64,000 bases of DNA from Paramixta manurensis (GCF_013285385.1 NZ_CP054212.1:1612001-1676000); one strand, 5' to 3'. Positions 44,170-52,706 are shown, counted from the stretch's first letter. A program made the numbers and translations. Notes: generated by a model from the sequence alone, not told the origin.

Positions 44170-45090
44170 ATGCTCAACTATTTTGTTAAACGTTTACTGG
44201 GGTTAATTCCAACGCTGTTGATTGTGGCGGTGTTGGTGTTTCTGTTTGTTCACCTGCTGCCGGGCGATCCGGCGCGGCTGATTGCCGGCCCGGAGGCGGA
44301 CGCCTCGGTGGTTGCTTTGGTTCGTCAAGAGTTAGGGCTTGACCAGCCGTTGCCACAGCAGTTCTGGCATTTCATTCTCAATGCGTTGCAGGGCGATTTT
44401 GGGCAATCGATGGTATCGAAACGTCCGGTTTCGCAGGAGATCGCCACGCGTTTTCTACCGACATTATGGCTCACGTTAACCAGCATGGTGTGGTCGGTGA
44501 TTTTCGGTATGGCGATTGGCATCGCTTCGGCGGTATGGCGTAATCGCTGGCCCGACCGCATTGGCATGACGTTGGCGGTTTCAGGGATCTCATTTCCGGC
44601 GTTTGCGCTCGGTATGCTGCTTATGCAGGTTTTTTCCGTGCAACTGGGCTGGCTGCCGACCGTGGGTGCCGATAGCTGGCGTCACTATATTCTGCCGTCG
44701 ATTACGCTTGGCGCGGCAGTAGCCTCGATCATGGCGCGTTTTACGCGCGCTTCGTTTGTCGAAGTCATGCAAGAAGATTATATGCGTACCGCGCGGGCCA
44801 AAGGCGTGCGGGAATCGCTGGTGGTGGTGAAGCATGGTTTACGTAATGCGATGATCCCGGTGGTCACAATGATGGGTCTGCAATTCGGTTTTTTGCTGGG
44901 CGGCTCGATTGTGGTTGAGGTGGTTTTCAACTGGCCGGGATTAGGACGTTTATTGGTTGATTCCGTCGAGATGCGCGATTATCCGGTTATTCAAGCGGAG
45001 GTACTGCTGTTTTCACTGGAGTTTATTTTAATCAATCTCATGGTCGATATGCTTTACGCAGCGATCAATCCTGCGATTCGCTATAAGTAA
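44170..45090 (+). CDS. gsiC: Glutathione transporter permease GsiC
   Basis: This 306-residue permease has six membrane helices. The N-terminal YFVKRLLGLIPTLLIVAVLVF block and the EAA loop MRTARAKGVRESLVVVKHGLRNAMIPV are those of the DppB/OppB family. It pairs with GsiD. Confidence 0.95.
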   Translation: MLNYFVKRLLGLIPTLLIVAVLVFLFVHLLPGDPARLIAGPEADASVVALVRQELGLDQPLPQQFWHFILNALQGDFGQSMVSKRPVSQEIATRFLPTLWLTLTSMVWSVIFGMAIGIASAVWRNRWPDRIGMTLAVSGISFPAFALGMLLMQVFSVQLGWLPTVGADSWRHYILPSITLGAAVASIMARFTRASFVEVMQEDYMRTARAKGVRESLVVVKHGLRNAMIPVVTMMGLQFGFLLGGSIVVEVVFNWPGLGRLLVDSVEMRDYPVIQAEVLLFSLEFILINLMVDMLYAAINPAIRYK

Positions 45091-45099
45091 GGAGCGACG

Positions 45100-46005
45100 A
45101 TGAAGAATTGGCGACGTGAGGCGGCACTGAAGACGATGCCGACGCTGAACGAAAATCGCGTCCGCACGCCGTGGCGGGAGTTTTGGCGCCGTTTTCGCCA
45201 TCAGCATGTGGCGATGATTGCCGGTCTGTTTGTGGTGGCGCTGATTATTGTGGCGTTTATTGCGCCGTGGATAGCGCCGTTTGATGCCGAAAATTACTTC
45301 GATTATGACCGTCTTAATGAAGGGCCGTCGCTGGTTCACTGGCTGGGCGTGGATTCGTTGGGCCGTGATATTTTTAGCCGGATATTGCTGGGCACGCGTA
45401 TTTCGTTGATTGCCGGTTTTTTCTCGGTAGCGATCGGGACCGTAATTGGTACGCTGCTTGGCCTGGTTGCGGGCTATTACGAAGGCTGGTGGGATCGCAT
45501 TATTATGCGTATCTGCGATGTGTTGTTCGCCTTTCCGGGGATTTTGTTGGCCATTGCCGTGGTTGCCATCATGGGCAGCGGTATTTCGAATGTGATTGTC
45601 GCGGTGGCGATTTTTAGCATACCCGCCTTTGCCCGTTTGGTACGTGGAAATACGTTGGTATTGAAGCATCAAACCTATATTGAGTCGGCGCGCAGTATTG
45701 GCGCGTCGGATTTGACCATTATCCTGCGTCATATTCTGCCGGGGACTATTTCCTCGATCGTGGTGTATTTCACCATGCGTATTGGGACGTCGATTATTAC
45801 CGCCGCCAGTTTGTCATTTTTGGGTCTCGGCGCGCAGCCGCCGACGCCAGAGTGGGGCGCGATGCTCAACGAAGCGCGGGCGGATATGGTGATGGCGCCG
45901 CATGTGGCGGTATTCCCCAGCCTGGCGATTTTCCTCACCGTGCTGGCCTTTAATTTACTGGGCGATGGTTTACGCGACGCGTTGGATCCGAAGTTAAAAA
46001 CATGA
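45100..46005 (+). CDS. gsiD: Glutathione transporter permease GsiD
   Basis: This 301-residue permease of the DppC/OppC family has the N-terminal cytoplasmic segment, six helices and LGVDSLGRDIFSRILLGTRISL, with the EAA loop IESARSIGASDLTIILRHILPG. Its stop codon overlaps the start of a short downstream frame (ATGA). Confidence 0.94.
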   Translation: MKNWRREAALKTMPTLNENRVRTPWREFWRRFRHQHVAMIAGLFVVALIIVAFIAPWIAPFDAENYFDYDRLNEGPSLVHWLGVDSLGRDIFSRILLGTRISLIAGFFSVAIGTVIGTLLGLVAGYYEGWWDRIIMRICDVLFAFPGILLAIAVVAIMGSGISNVIVAVAIFSIPAFARLVRGNTLVLKHQTYIESARSIGASDLTIILRHILPGTISSIVVYFTMRIGTSIITAASLSFLGLGAQPPTPEWGAMLNEARADMVMAPHVAVFPSLAIFLTVLAFNLLGDGLRDALDPKLKT

Positions 46006-46169
46006 AGCCGTTTAACTATCAGCAGGATTTCGCCAACATTGATTTTCGCCATTCGCCGGAGCGTTACCAAGCCGCTGCGGCGGCCATTTTTAAACGCTAT
46101 TGGGGTCGTTTACGCGCCGATGAAGATTATCTGGCGCGTAAAAAAGCGCATCAACAGGCTTATGGCTAA
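46002..46169 (+). pseudogene. Short remnant resembling DUF4385, internally deleted
   Basis: The frame encodes 55 residues from MKPFNYQQDFANIDFRHSPE to DEDYLARKKAHQQAYG. The first 20 residues look like the N-terminus of DUF4385 proteins and the last 30 like their C-terminus, joined in frame at about residue 21, while the family is normally well over 100 residues. It starts inside the gsiD stop and its end overlaps the rimO stop by four bases on the other strand. It could still be translated. The family link is from memory of the domain. Confidence 0.5.
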
Positions 46170-47494
46170 ACCCGGCTGCCCCATAAATCATACTCATCGG
46201 CGTTTTCCACCGTCACGCGGATCACATCGCCCGGCTTAACGCGCGTTTCGCCATTGAGGTACACCGCGCCATCAATTTCCGGCGCATCGGCCATGCTACG
46301 ACCAATTGCACCTTCCTCATCGACTTCATCGATGATGACCAGTATTTCGCGCCCGACTTTTTCTTGTAAACGTTCAGCGGAAATCCGTTGCTGGAGTTGC
46401 ATAAAGCGATCGTAACGTTCCTCTTTTACCGCTTCCGGCACCTGTTCCGGTAACTGGTTGGCGGTGGCGCCCTCTACCGGGCTGTATTTGAAACAGCCGA
46501 CGCGATCTAAACGGGCTTCTTTCAGGAAATCCAGCAACATCTGGAAATCCTCCTCGGTCTCGCCAGGGAAGCCAACGATGAAGGTGGAGCGTAACGTTAG
46601 ATCCGGGCAAATTTCGCGCCAGCGTTTAATGCGCTCAAGCGTGCGCTCTACCGCACCGGGGCGTTTCATCAATTTGAGAATACGCGGGCTAGCGTGCTGC
46701 AAGGGAATATCCAGATACGGCAGGATCTTGCCCTCGGCCATCAGCGGAATAACTTCGTCAACGTGTGGGTAAGGGTAAACGTAATGCAAACGCACCCACA
46801 CACCCAGTTTGGCCAGTTGTTCACACAGGCTTACCATGCTGGTTTTTACTGGTGAACCGTTCCAGAAGCCGGTGCGATGTTTAACGTCAACACCGTAGGC
46901 AGAGGTATCTTGCGAAATCACCAGCAGCTCTTTTACTCCGGCTTCGGCTAAGCGTTTCGCTTCATCCAGCACCGAACCAATGGGGCGGCTATCCAAATCG
47001 CCACGCATCGACGGAATAATGCAGAAGGTGCAACGATGATTACAGCCTTCGGAAATTTTCAGATAGGCGTAGTGACGCGGCGTCAGCTTAACACCCTGTT
47101 CAGGCACCAGGCTAAGGAACGGGTTATGCTGTGGTTTCGGCACATAGTGATGGACGTGGGAAAGCACCTGTTCGTAGCTGTGCGGGCCGGTAATTTCCAA
47201 CACTTTTGGATGTACTTCGCGGATCTGATTCTCTTTTGCGCCCAGGCAGCCGGTAACGATCACTTTACCGTTTTCATTAAGCGCCTCGCCAATCGCCTCT
47301 AGTGACTCTTGTACCGCACTATCAATAAACCCGCAGGTATTCACAATCACGATTTCTGCGTCATCGTAACGCGGCACCACATCGTAACCTTCGATACGAA
47401 GCTCGGTGAGGATGCGCTCGGAATCAACCAGGTTTTTTGGGCAGCCGAGGGAGACAAAGCCGACGCGCGGCGGCTGTTGGGTCACATTGCTCAT
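46166..47494 (-). CDS. rimO: Ribosomal protein S12 methylthiotransferase RimO
   Basis: This 442-residue radical-SAM enzyme methylthiolates Asp88 of ribosomal protein S12. The N-terminal UPF0004 domain begins GFVSLGCPKNLVDSE. The radical-SAM cluster site is CNHRCTFCIIP (CxxxCxxC), and a C-terminal TRAM domain ends YDLWGSRV. All three N-terminal cluster cysteines appear present. It borders the accessory island. Confidence 0.96.
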   Translation of the reverse strand: MSNVTQQPPRVGFVSLGCPKNLVDSERILTELRIEGYDVVPRYDDAEIVIVNTCGFIDSAVQESLEAIGEALNENGKVIVTGCLGAKENQIREVHPKVLEITGPHSYEQVLSHVHHYVPKPQHNPFLSLVPEQGVKLTPRHYAYLKISEGCNHRCTFCIIPSMRGDLDSRPIGSVLDEAKRLAEAGVKELLVISQDTSAYGVDVKHRTGFWNGSPVKTSMVSLCEQLAKLGVWVRLHYVYPYPHVDEVIPLMAEGKILPYLDIPLQHASPRILKLMKRPGAVERTLERIKRWREICPDLTLRSTFIVGFPGETEEDFQMLLDFLKEARLDRVGCFKYSPVEGATANQLPEQVPEAVKEERYDRFMQLQQRISAERLQEKVGREILVIIDEVDEEGAIGRSMADAPEIDGAVYLNGETRVKPGDVIRVTVENADEYDLWGSRV

Positions 47495-47597
47495 AAGGTC
47501 AAAATTTCATCGTTTAGGGAGTTATCAGGCGGGGATTTTACCGGGGTTGAAGCAAAAATGCACCGCTATCTTATACGGCGGGCGTAGCGCCGTATTC

Positions 47598-47664
47598 GCC
47601 TGTCGCCTGGTTAACCCTCAACATAACAATGTATTGTATTGCGAAAAGAGACCAGGCGACAGGC
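47598..47664. repeat. 14-bp inverted repeat with 39-base spacer
   Basis: GCCTGTCGCCTGGT (47598-47611) and ACCAGGCGACAGGC (47651-47664) are exact reverse complements. They lie at the rimO-proximal border of the island, just beyond the hcp stop. They may be a distant-arm terminator for hcp or a border relic. A smaller hairpin TACGGCG/CGCCGTA (47574-47594) lies next to it. Confidence 0.7.
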
Positions 47665-47675
47665 AGTAATAGTGG

Positions 47676-48155
47676 TTACTCGCGGTTCTCCTTAATATTC
47701 CAACTGGATTGTGATTCCGCGCCTTTTCCACCGGAGGCGGCTTGTTCCCAATATTGGGTTTTAACTTTAGCGGACAGGAATTCCCACGACATGCCAATAA
47801 TATCGCTATTTGTCTTACCGTTAAAAAGAGCGTTCGTAATAAGAACATCCTCTAACGTGATGCGGCAATATTCCATCTGATTCCCCCCGGCTTTACAGAG
47901 GGATAATTCAACTTTATTAATATGCTTGCCATTGGAAACGTAACGCATTATTGCGGGGGCGGCTTTATCAAGCTGAGACTGAACGGTTAAATCACGATAG
48001 TGAACTTTACCCGCGCCACCGCCGCCACCGACTTTCATATTTCCCGGTTGGTTGGCTCCCCAGGTAAACGACGTTACATTAATCCAGCCCTTATGATTTG
48101 CATCCTGCGACTCGCCCTGGATGCCGTCTATATTGAGAAAAATATCCGTACTCAT
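47676..48155 (-). CDS. hcp: Hcp-family type VI secretion protein 1
   Basis: This 159-residue Hcp1-family protein has MSTDIFLNIDGIQGES at the N-terminus, WINVTSFTWG, LDKAAPAIMRYVSNGKHINKVELSLCK and CRITLEDVLI. Hcp hexamers stack to form the type VI tube and carry small effectors. AAGGA precedes the ATG. It is divergent from an effector candidate 81 bases away. No tss structural genes are in the window. Confidence 0.93.
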   Translation of the reverse strand: MSTDIFLNIDGIQGESQDANHKGWINVTSFTWGANQPGNMKVGGGGGAGKVHYRDLTVQSQLDKAAPAIMRYVSNGKHINKVELSLCKAGGNQMEYCRITLEDVLITNALFNGKTNSDIIGMSWEFLSAKVKTQYWEQAASGGKGAESQSSWNIKENRE

Positions 48156-48236
48156 TTGTCTTCCTTTTTATTACAGTGTAATTTGTACTCTATTAAATTG
48201 ACCGGCTGAAACTCATACTGACACAAAGGTATCGTT

Positions 48237-49025
48237 ATGGACAACTACTGGAATGAAAAAAGATTTTCGAGTTACTATCTCACTATGGCAAATTTAGAAG
48301 CGAATCAATTAACAGGTGTTGCTAATACTATCTCGCTTATTCATCTTAAAGATGGTTTTGTTAGAATCCAATTTCAGGATAATATTAAGTCTTTTATTAA
48401 CGCTCAAATTAACGCTATTCGTTACGCGAAGTCTGAAAAAGAGTGTCAGGTCTGCCTCCAAAATATTCAACAGGAGCGTGAATATCTGACCATTCAGGAT
48501 CGGATGTTGCGGTCGGGTGAAGCGGCGTTGCATGCTTCAATAGCGTTGGTTAAAACAGGGGATGTTTGGGGATACATCATTAAAGGCGTCGCGGTAGTTC
48601 TGAGTGGATTACAAATAGCCGCCGGCATCGGCGTGATGATGACGTTAAACCCGGCGGGGCTGGTGTTTGGGGCGATGCTTACTGCCCATGGATTTAATGG
48701 TGTGCAGGAATCATTTGAAAACATGAAAAATGAAACAGATAGCAGCGTGGGGTTTTTAAAAGAAGGCTATCGTATTATAGCGCAATTTATAGGGTGTGAT
48801 CGCCGAATGGGCGAAATAGCCTATCACTCAATGGACATCGCATTGTCTGCCTATGGAATATTTAGACTCACATTGAAACCACAGTCATGGCGCTTATTTC
48901 ATTATCTTAATCAGGATTATGTTCGTAACTTCAATAATATGACATCATTAGAGTTGGGTATTGAAATCGGTAATGATACCGCTTCTGTAAAATCCATCTA
49001 TGAGCTCATTAACGACAAACGTTAA
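48237..49025 (+). CDS. Putative Hcp-associated toxic effector (DUF4225-like)
   Basis: This 262-residue protein has a polar N-terminal half. A central hydrophobic region at about 107-155 (VWGYIIKGVAVVLSGLQIAAGIGVMM…GLVFGAMLTAHGFNG) forms two helices, and no signal peptide is seen. The pattern resembles DUF4225 proteins found beside hcp genes. It is AT-rich unlike the core genes. A membrane-acting toxin is an inference from the helices. The gene ends 4 bases into the convergent immunity candidate. Confidence 0.6.
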   Translation: MDNYWNEKRFSSYYLTMANLEANQLTGVANTISLIHLKDGFVRIQFQDNIKSFINAQINAIRYAKSEKECQVCLQNIQQEREYLTIQDRMLRSGEAALHASIALVKTGDVWGYIIKGVAVVLSGLQIAAGIGVMMTLNPAGLVFGAMLTAHGFNGVQESFENMKNETDSSVGFLKEGYRIIAQFIGCDRRMGEIAYHSMDIALSAYGIFRLTLKPQSWRLFHYLNQDYVRNFNNMTSLELGIEIGNDTASVKSIYELINDKR

Positions 49026-49357
49026 AATTCCTTTTTAAGAAAAAGATACGCTTTGGTTGCTAACCTTACTGGTGTCATAATATAGACAATAACTAAGAAA
49101 AATAGCATTGTTATAGAAAAAGAGAACAATTGATGGTACTCAAAAATCGCCATGCAAGCCCATAAAACAAACATACATAGTGTAAATATGGACATAACGA
49201 TTAATCTTTTTCGTAACTCTTTTAATAGCGACAGATACGTTACGCCATCTTGTTCAACGTATTGCCGCAGGATAGCAATATCTTTAGCGGTAAAACCCTG
49301 TTCATGTAGTTGCCGAAGTAATCCTGTCTCATTCATCATATTCACATAGTAGTCCAT
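49022..49357 (-). CDS. Putative immunity protein, two membrane helices
   Basis: This 111-residue protein has a soluble N-terminal half (LRQLHEQGFTAKDIAILRQYVEQDG) and two membrane helices (about 52-72 and 76-96), then a basic tail. It is convergent with the effector candidate and overlaps it by 4 bases. An inner-membrane neutraliser of a membrane toxin would fit. An internal Met (residue 7 or 8) may be the true start. No homologue is recognised. Confidence 0.55.
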   Translation of the reverse strand: MDYYVNMMNETGLLRQLHEQGFTAKDIAILRQYVEQDGVTYLSLLKELRKRLIVMSIFTLCMFVLWACMAIFEYHQLFSFSITMLFFLVIVYIMTPVRLATKAYLFLKKEF

Positions 49358-49511
49358 TAAATGTGTTGGTACTATAGCCTGTTAAGCCAACCACCACAAT
49401 ACTGATTCTGGCGGCTATCTGGCAACGAGTATTTAATCAACTCAACCCGTAAGCGTTTTAGCTAATTAGCATAGTGGGTTATTATCAATTAATTTTAGCA
49501 ATGGCAGTTTG

Positions 49512-49970
49512 TTATTTTAAGCGTTCATCGAATTGGAAAGGCACCGATTTTGCGGCGGCAATCAGTGAAACAGCATCGGGGTGATCGGGGTTCAGCAGGT
49601 AATTAAACTCAACCGGAGAAATGGCGCTGGGAACGCGTAATAAAGCCGAGCTGCTACCTGCCACCCATTCATCGCCAAGCGCGACCAGCGCAGAAGGAGC
49701 TTCAGAGGCGGCCCAGCTCGCGGGCAGCAATGAAATATCAACCGTCTGACTTAACGACTCATCAGCCTCAAGGCTAAGTAGAGTGAATGAATCCAACAGA
49801 TTGGCGGCATTCAGATGCACCAGCATTTCTAACATCGTCAACGACGCGGCTTCTGACAAATACACCATTGAGGTGCCAACGTTGTTCCAGCGTCCGCCGC
49901 CTTCCCTGGCGCCATAACCACTCCATGCGGATGTTAAATAGCGAGTCTTGGTAAGGCGATAGAGCTTCAC
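49512..49970 (-). CDS. RES-domain toxin
   Basis: This 152-residue protein carries the RES signature: an N-terminal YRLTKTRY Arg, GAREGGGRWNNVGTSMVYLSEAASLTMLEMLVHL with the Glu, and the later Ser in LLRVPSAISP. RES toxins deplete NAD+ by phosphorolysis or hydrolysis. The start overlaps the antitoxin stop by four bases (ATGA). Confidence 0.9.
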   Translation of the reverse strand: MKLYRLTKTRYLTSAWSGYGAREGGGRWNNVGTSMVYLSEAASLTMLEMLVHLNAANLLDSFTLLSLEADESLSQTVDISLLPASWAASEAPSALVALGDEWVAGSSSALLRVPSAISPVEFNYLLNPDHPDAVSLIAAAKSVPFQFDERLK

Positions 49971-50410
49971 GAATAGACTCCATGCTCCAGGCGGGTAATC
50001 ATTTTCATCACTTCATAAGCGCCCGCCTCAGATGCCACCAGTTCAGCCGGGGTTTTCCAGTTCAACCCACGTACCGGCTCATTAAGCCAGCGCCGGGCGG
50101 CGGCTTTGTCACCCTCGAACAGTTCAACCGCTCGATCGAGGATGCGAATAAAACGCACGATTTTTTCGCTTTGTTCGGGCGTGAAGCCATGTTTAATGCT
50201 GCGACTAAAGGTGGTGTTAGGAATACCGGTAATACGCTTAAACTCGCTTTGCGTGATATCCGCCCACTCCATCACCAGTGAAGCGACGTGTCCGCTTAGC
50301 CCGTTATCAATCTGAGTAACAACAGCAATGCCTTCGGCGCTTTCCAGCCCCGCAATCTGCCAAAGCCGCTCGCGGGAGGGGGAAGTTTGTGAGGGGGTAA
50401 ATACTTTCAT
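49967..50410 (-). CDS. Xre/MbcA/ParS-type antitoxin (DUF2384)
   Basis: From MKVFTPSQTSP (50410, GGGAG 7 bases upstream) it has 147 residues. The Xre-like HTH region includes ITQSEFKRITGIPNTTFSRSIKHG. The C-terminal MbcA/ParS toxin-binding domain is ELFEGDKAAARRWLNEPVRGLNWKTPAELV…V…ITRLEHGVYS. It neutralises RES by occluding its active site and represses its own promoter. The 5' end of the gene lies in the duplicated segment shared with 52410-52569. Confidence 0.88.
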   Translation of the reverse strand: MKVFTPSQTSPSRERLWQIAGLESAEGIAVVTQIDNGLSGHVASLVMEWADITQSEFKRITGIPNTTFSRSIKHGFTPEQSEKIVRFIRILDRAVELFEGDKAAARRWLNEPVRGLNWKTPAELVASEAGAYEVMKMITRLEHGVYS

Positions 50411-50521
50411 TGGCTTTCTCCCATTTGGTAATTTCAGTATATCCATATGGTAAGAGGTATGCAAATGATAGCGGATGAAGAGGAGAGTGACCTCGCTTAT
50501 CGCGCCGGTTTCAGTACGGTT
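50363..50521. repeat. 159-bp direct repeat, copy 1
   Basis: It runs from AAGCCGCTCGCGGGAGGG to TTTCAGTACGGTT and holds the first codons, ribosome site and promoter of the RES-Xre antitoxin. It is identical to copy 2 (52410-52569) except for one G in a G run. The two copies flank hipBA. Confidence 0.97.
50421..50453. promoter_or_regulatory. Probable RES-Xre autoregulatory operator
   Basis: CCATTTGGTAA (50421-50431) and CCATATGGTAA (50443-50453) are 11-base direct repeats, one mismatch apart and 22 bases (two helix turns) between starts, just upstream of the antitoxin start. The second copy of the 159-bp repeat carries them too. Confidence 0.5.
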
Positions 50522-50566
50522 GGGTTACAACTCCTGCTGGCACCCATGGCGCTTCAAAATTTTATT

Positions 50567-50665
50567 ACAGCTTTAAAGCTGTTTACGGTTTTTAACAGCC
50601 TAAATGCTGTAATGTTGTTATAACAGCTTATAGGGTGTAATGTTGTATAACAATCTATAGGCTGT
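50567..50665. promoter_or_regulatory. Array of four palindromic operators upstream of hipB
   Basis: Sites are ACAGCTTTAAAGCTGT (50567-50582), ACAGC-CTAAAT-GCTGT (50595-50610), ACAGC-TTATAG-GGTGT (50623-50638) and ACAAT-CTATAG-GCTGT (50650-50665). Starts are 28, 28 and 27 bases apart. The two nearest hipB are degenerate. HipB dimers bind multiple operators before hipBA in E. coli, but there the sequence is different (TATCC-N8-GGATA). Confidence 0.8.
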
Positions 50666-50693
50666 ATCAGAACCACCTTTTGGATCAGATAGT

Positions 50694-50990
50694 ATGAAAA
50701 ATGATTATCCGCTAAAAACGCTCAACCAGTTACGGCCATTTCTCCTTGGTTTCCGTAAAGCGAATGGACTAACGCAAAAAGACGTGTCCACAAGGTTAGG
50801 GGTTACTCAGCAGACTTATGCTCGTCTCGAGGCCAACCCAGCCAGTGCGAGCATTGAACGCCTGTTTAAGGTGTTTTCCGTGTTGGGTGTCGAAATCAGC
50901 CTCTCCTCTGAGGCCGTCACATCTGAAATGAAGCAGGCGGAAGAAAACGATAAAGTATTAAATTCACCTGCCAGACTGGAGAAATGGTAA
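50694..50990 (+). CDS. hipB: HipB-like antitoxin/repressor
   Basis: This 98-residue protein has an Xre helix-turn-helix (GLTQKDVSTRLGVTQQTYARLEANP, about residues 24-48). A C-terminal extension ends in LEKW, like the Trp-ended tail of HipB. It should bind the upstream operators and inhibit HipA. GGA lies about 9 bases before the ATG. hipA follows after 4 bases. Confidence 0.85.
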   Translation: MKNDYPLKTLNQLRPFLLGFRKANGLTQKDVSTRLGVTQQTYARLEANPASASIERLFKVFSVLGVEISLSSEAVTSEMKQAEENDKVLNSPARLEKW

Positions 50991-50994
50991 TGAT

Positions 50995-52320
50995 ATGAGC
51001 CGAAAACAGCAGCATTTAGCGATATGGATGAACGGCATCAAAGTCGGATTCTGGGAAAAGCGTAAAGGGGAAGATATCTTACGATACCTTCCGGAATGGA
51101 GTGTTGATGCGCAGGGAAGGCCTCTATCATTGTCTCTACCTTTTACGCCCGGGAACCAGACTTGGCGCGGAAATGTGGTACGTGATTACTTTGATAATTT
51201 ACTACCGGACAGTGAAGGGATCCGCAGGCGTCTGGCTATGCGCTATCAGGCAGAAAGCCCCGAACCTTTTGATCTGCTGACAGAACTGGGAAAAGACTGC
51301 GTGGGAGCTATACAACTACTTCATGAAGACGAGGAGCCCACAGACCTATTTTCCGTAAAATACCGGCCTCTGTCTGAATCAGAAATAGCGACGACATTGC
51401 GCAATACTACCGAGGCATTGTTACCTGGCAGGCCGGGTGACTCTGATGACTTACATTTGTCGATTGCCGGTGCGCAGGAAAAAACAGCTTTACTTTGGCA
51501 TGAAGATCGCTGGTGTATGCCAGAGGGCAATACGCCGACGACGCATATATTCAAGTTACCGCTCGGGCTAGTAGGAAACATGAAAGCAGACATGCGCTCA
51601 TCGGTGGAAAATGAATGGCTCTGTTCGCAGCTTCTTGAACATTACGGGATCCCGGTGGCAAAAACGCAGATGGCCCAATTTGAAGACCAGAAGGCTCTGG
51701 TGGTTGAGCGTTTTGACCGGAAATGGTCAAGGGACCGACAGTGGATAATTCGCTTACCCCAGGAAGATATGTGTCAGGCTCGGGGTGTTTCGCCATTACG
51801 AAAATATCAGGCCGATGGCGGCCCGGGTATCACAGATGTAATGGATATACTGGCTCATTCAGACCACGCTGAACATGACAGAGCACTGTTCTTCAGATCG
51901 CAGATAATTTTCTGGCTGATGGCAGCCACAGACGGCCATGCCAAGAATTTCAGTATTACGATAGCGCCTCAGGGTCGTTATCACCTTACCCCTCTCTATG
52001 ATGTTTTATCGGCATGGCCGGTAATTGGTCACGGAAACAATAAGATATCCTGGCAGAAATGCAAACTGGCAATGGCAGTCCGTGGTAGCACTAACTATTA
52101 CCTTATTAACAGAATACAAAGACGACACTGGATCAAGCATGGCGAGTTAACTGGCCTTGGCAAGCAGCAGATCGAGACAATGATTGAAGAAATTATATCC
52201 GCGACTGCGGGTGTCATTGAACGTGTTTCCAGGGTACTCCCGGAAACGTTTCCACAAGAAGTTGCGGCAAGTGTTTTTGATGGGATTACGCAGCAATGCA
52301 GACGTCTGGCCGAGAAATAG
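50995..52320 (+). CDS. hipA: HipA-family Ser/Thr kinase toxin
   Basis: This 441-residue kinase carries the HipA N-terminal domain (RDYFDNLLPDSEGIRRRL), the glycine-rich LSIAGAQEKTAL (155-166), THIFKLP, VERFDRK (237-243), the catalytic loop TDGHAKNFS with Asp313, and LYDVLSA with metal-binding Asp336. HipA in E. coli phosphorylates GltX and causes tolerance. All catalytic residues visible are intact. The pair is flanked by direct repeats. Confidence 0.92.
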   Translation: MSRKQQHLAIWMNGIKVGFWEKRKGEDILRYLPEWSVDAQGRPLSLSLPFTPGNQTWRGNVVRDYFDNLLPDSEGIRRRLAMRYQAESPEPFDLLTELGKDCVGAIQLLHEDEEPTDLFSVKYRPLSESEIATTLRNTTEALLPGRPGDSDDLHLSIAGAQEKTALLWHEDRWCMPEGNTPTTHIFKLPLGLVGNMKADMRSSVENEWLCSQLLEHYGIPVAKTQMAQFEDQKALVVERFDRKWSRDRQWIIRLPQEDMCQARGVSPLRKYQADGGPGITDVMDILAHSDHAEHDRALFFRSQIIFWLMAATDGHAKNFSITIAPQGRYHLTPLYDVLSAWPVIGHGNNKISWQKCKLAMAVRGSTNYYLINRIQRRHWIKHGELTGLGKQQIETMIEEIISATAGVIERVSRVLPETFPQEVAASVFDGITQQCRRLAEK

Positions 52321-52409
52321 CAGAGCTTCCTTTTATTCGTATGCCATTACTGGAGGCTCAGGATCTGACTAATTATGGGCTTTGGGTACGGCAGTGAAGA
52401 TTATAACGT

Positions 52410-52569
52410 AAGCCGCTCGCGGGAGGGGGAAGTTTGTGAGGGGGGTAAATACTTTCATTGGCTTTCTCCCATTTGGTAATTTCAGTATATCCATATGGTA
52501 AGAGGTATGCAAATGATAGCGGATGAAGAGGAGAGTGACCTCGCTTATCGCGCCGGTTTCAGTACGGTT
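52410..52569. repeat. 160-bp direct repeat, copy 2
   Basis: This is a second copy of 50363-50521 with one extra G. It contains a truncated antitoxin start (about 15 codons on the minus strand) and promoter, now facing the hipA 3' end. The interval 52321-52409 between hipA and this repeat holds no recognised gene. Confidence 0.97.
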
Positions 52570-52706
52570 ATTGGTATTTTTTGAATTGGTTTTTTGTGTA
52601 ACGTTTTCAGTTAGTTATTAATAAAAAGAGTTTGCGCTTAGAGATTACTGGCGTATGGTTAGCAGAGATTGTTGGTGTGTTAAACCGCGAAGCGCTTTCG
52701 CTATCA

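Noticed and set aside
50363..52569. Insertion sequence or composite transposon around hipBA
   Set aside because: No transposase, terminal inverted repeats or short target duplication were found; only the long direct repeats are certain.
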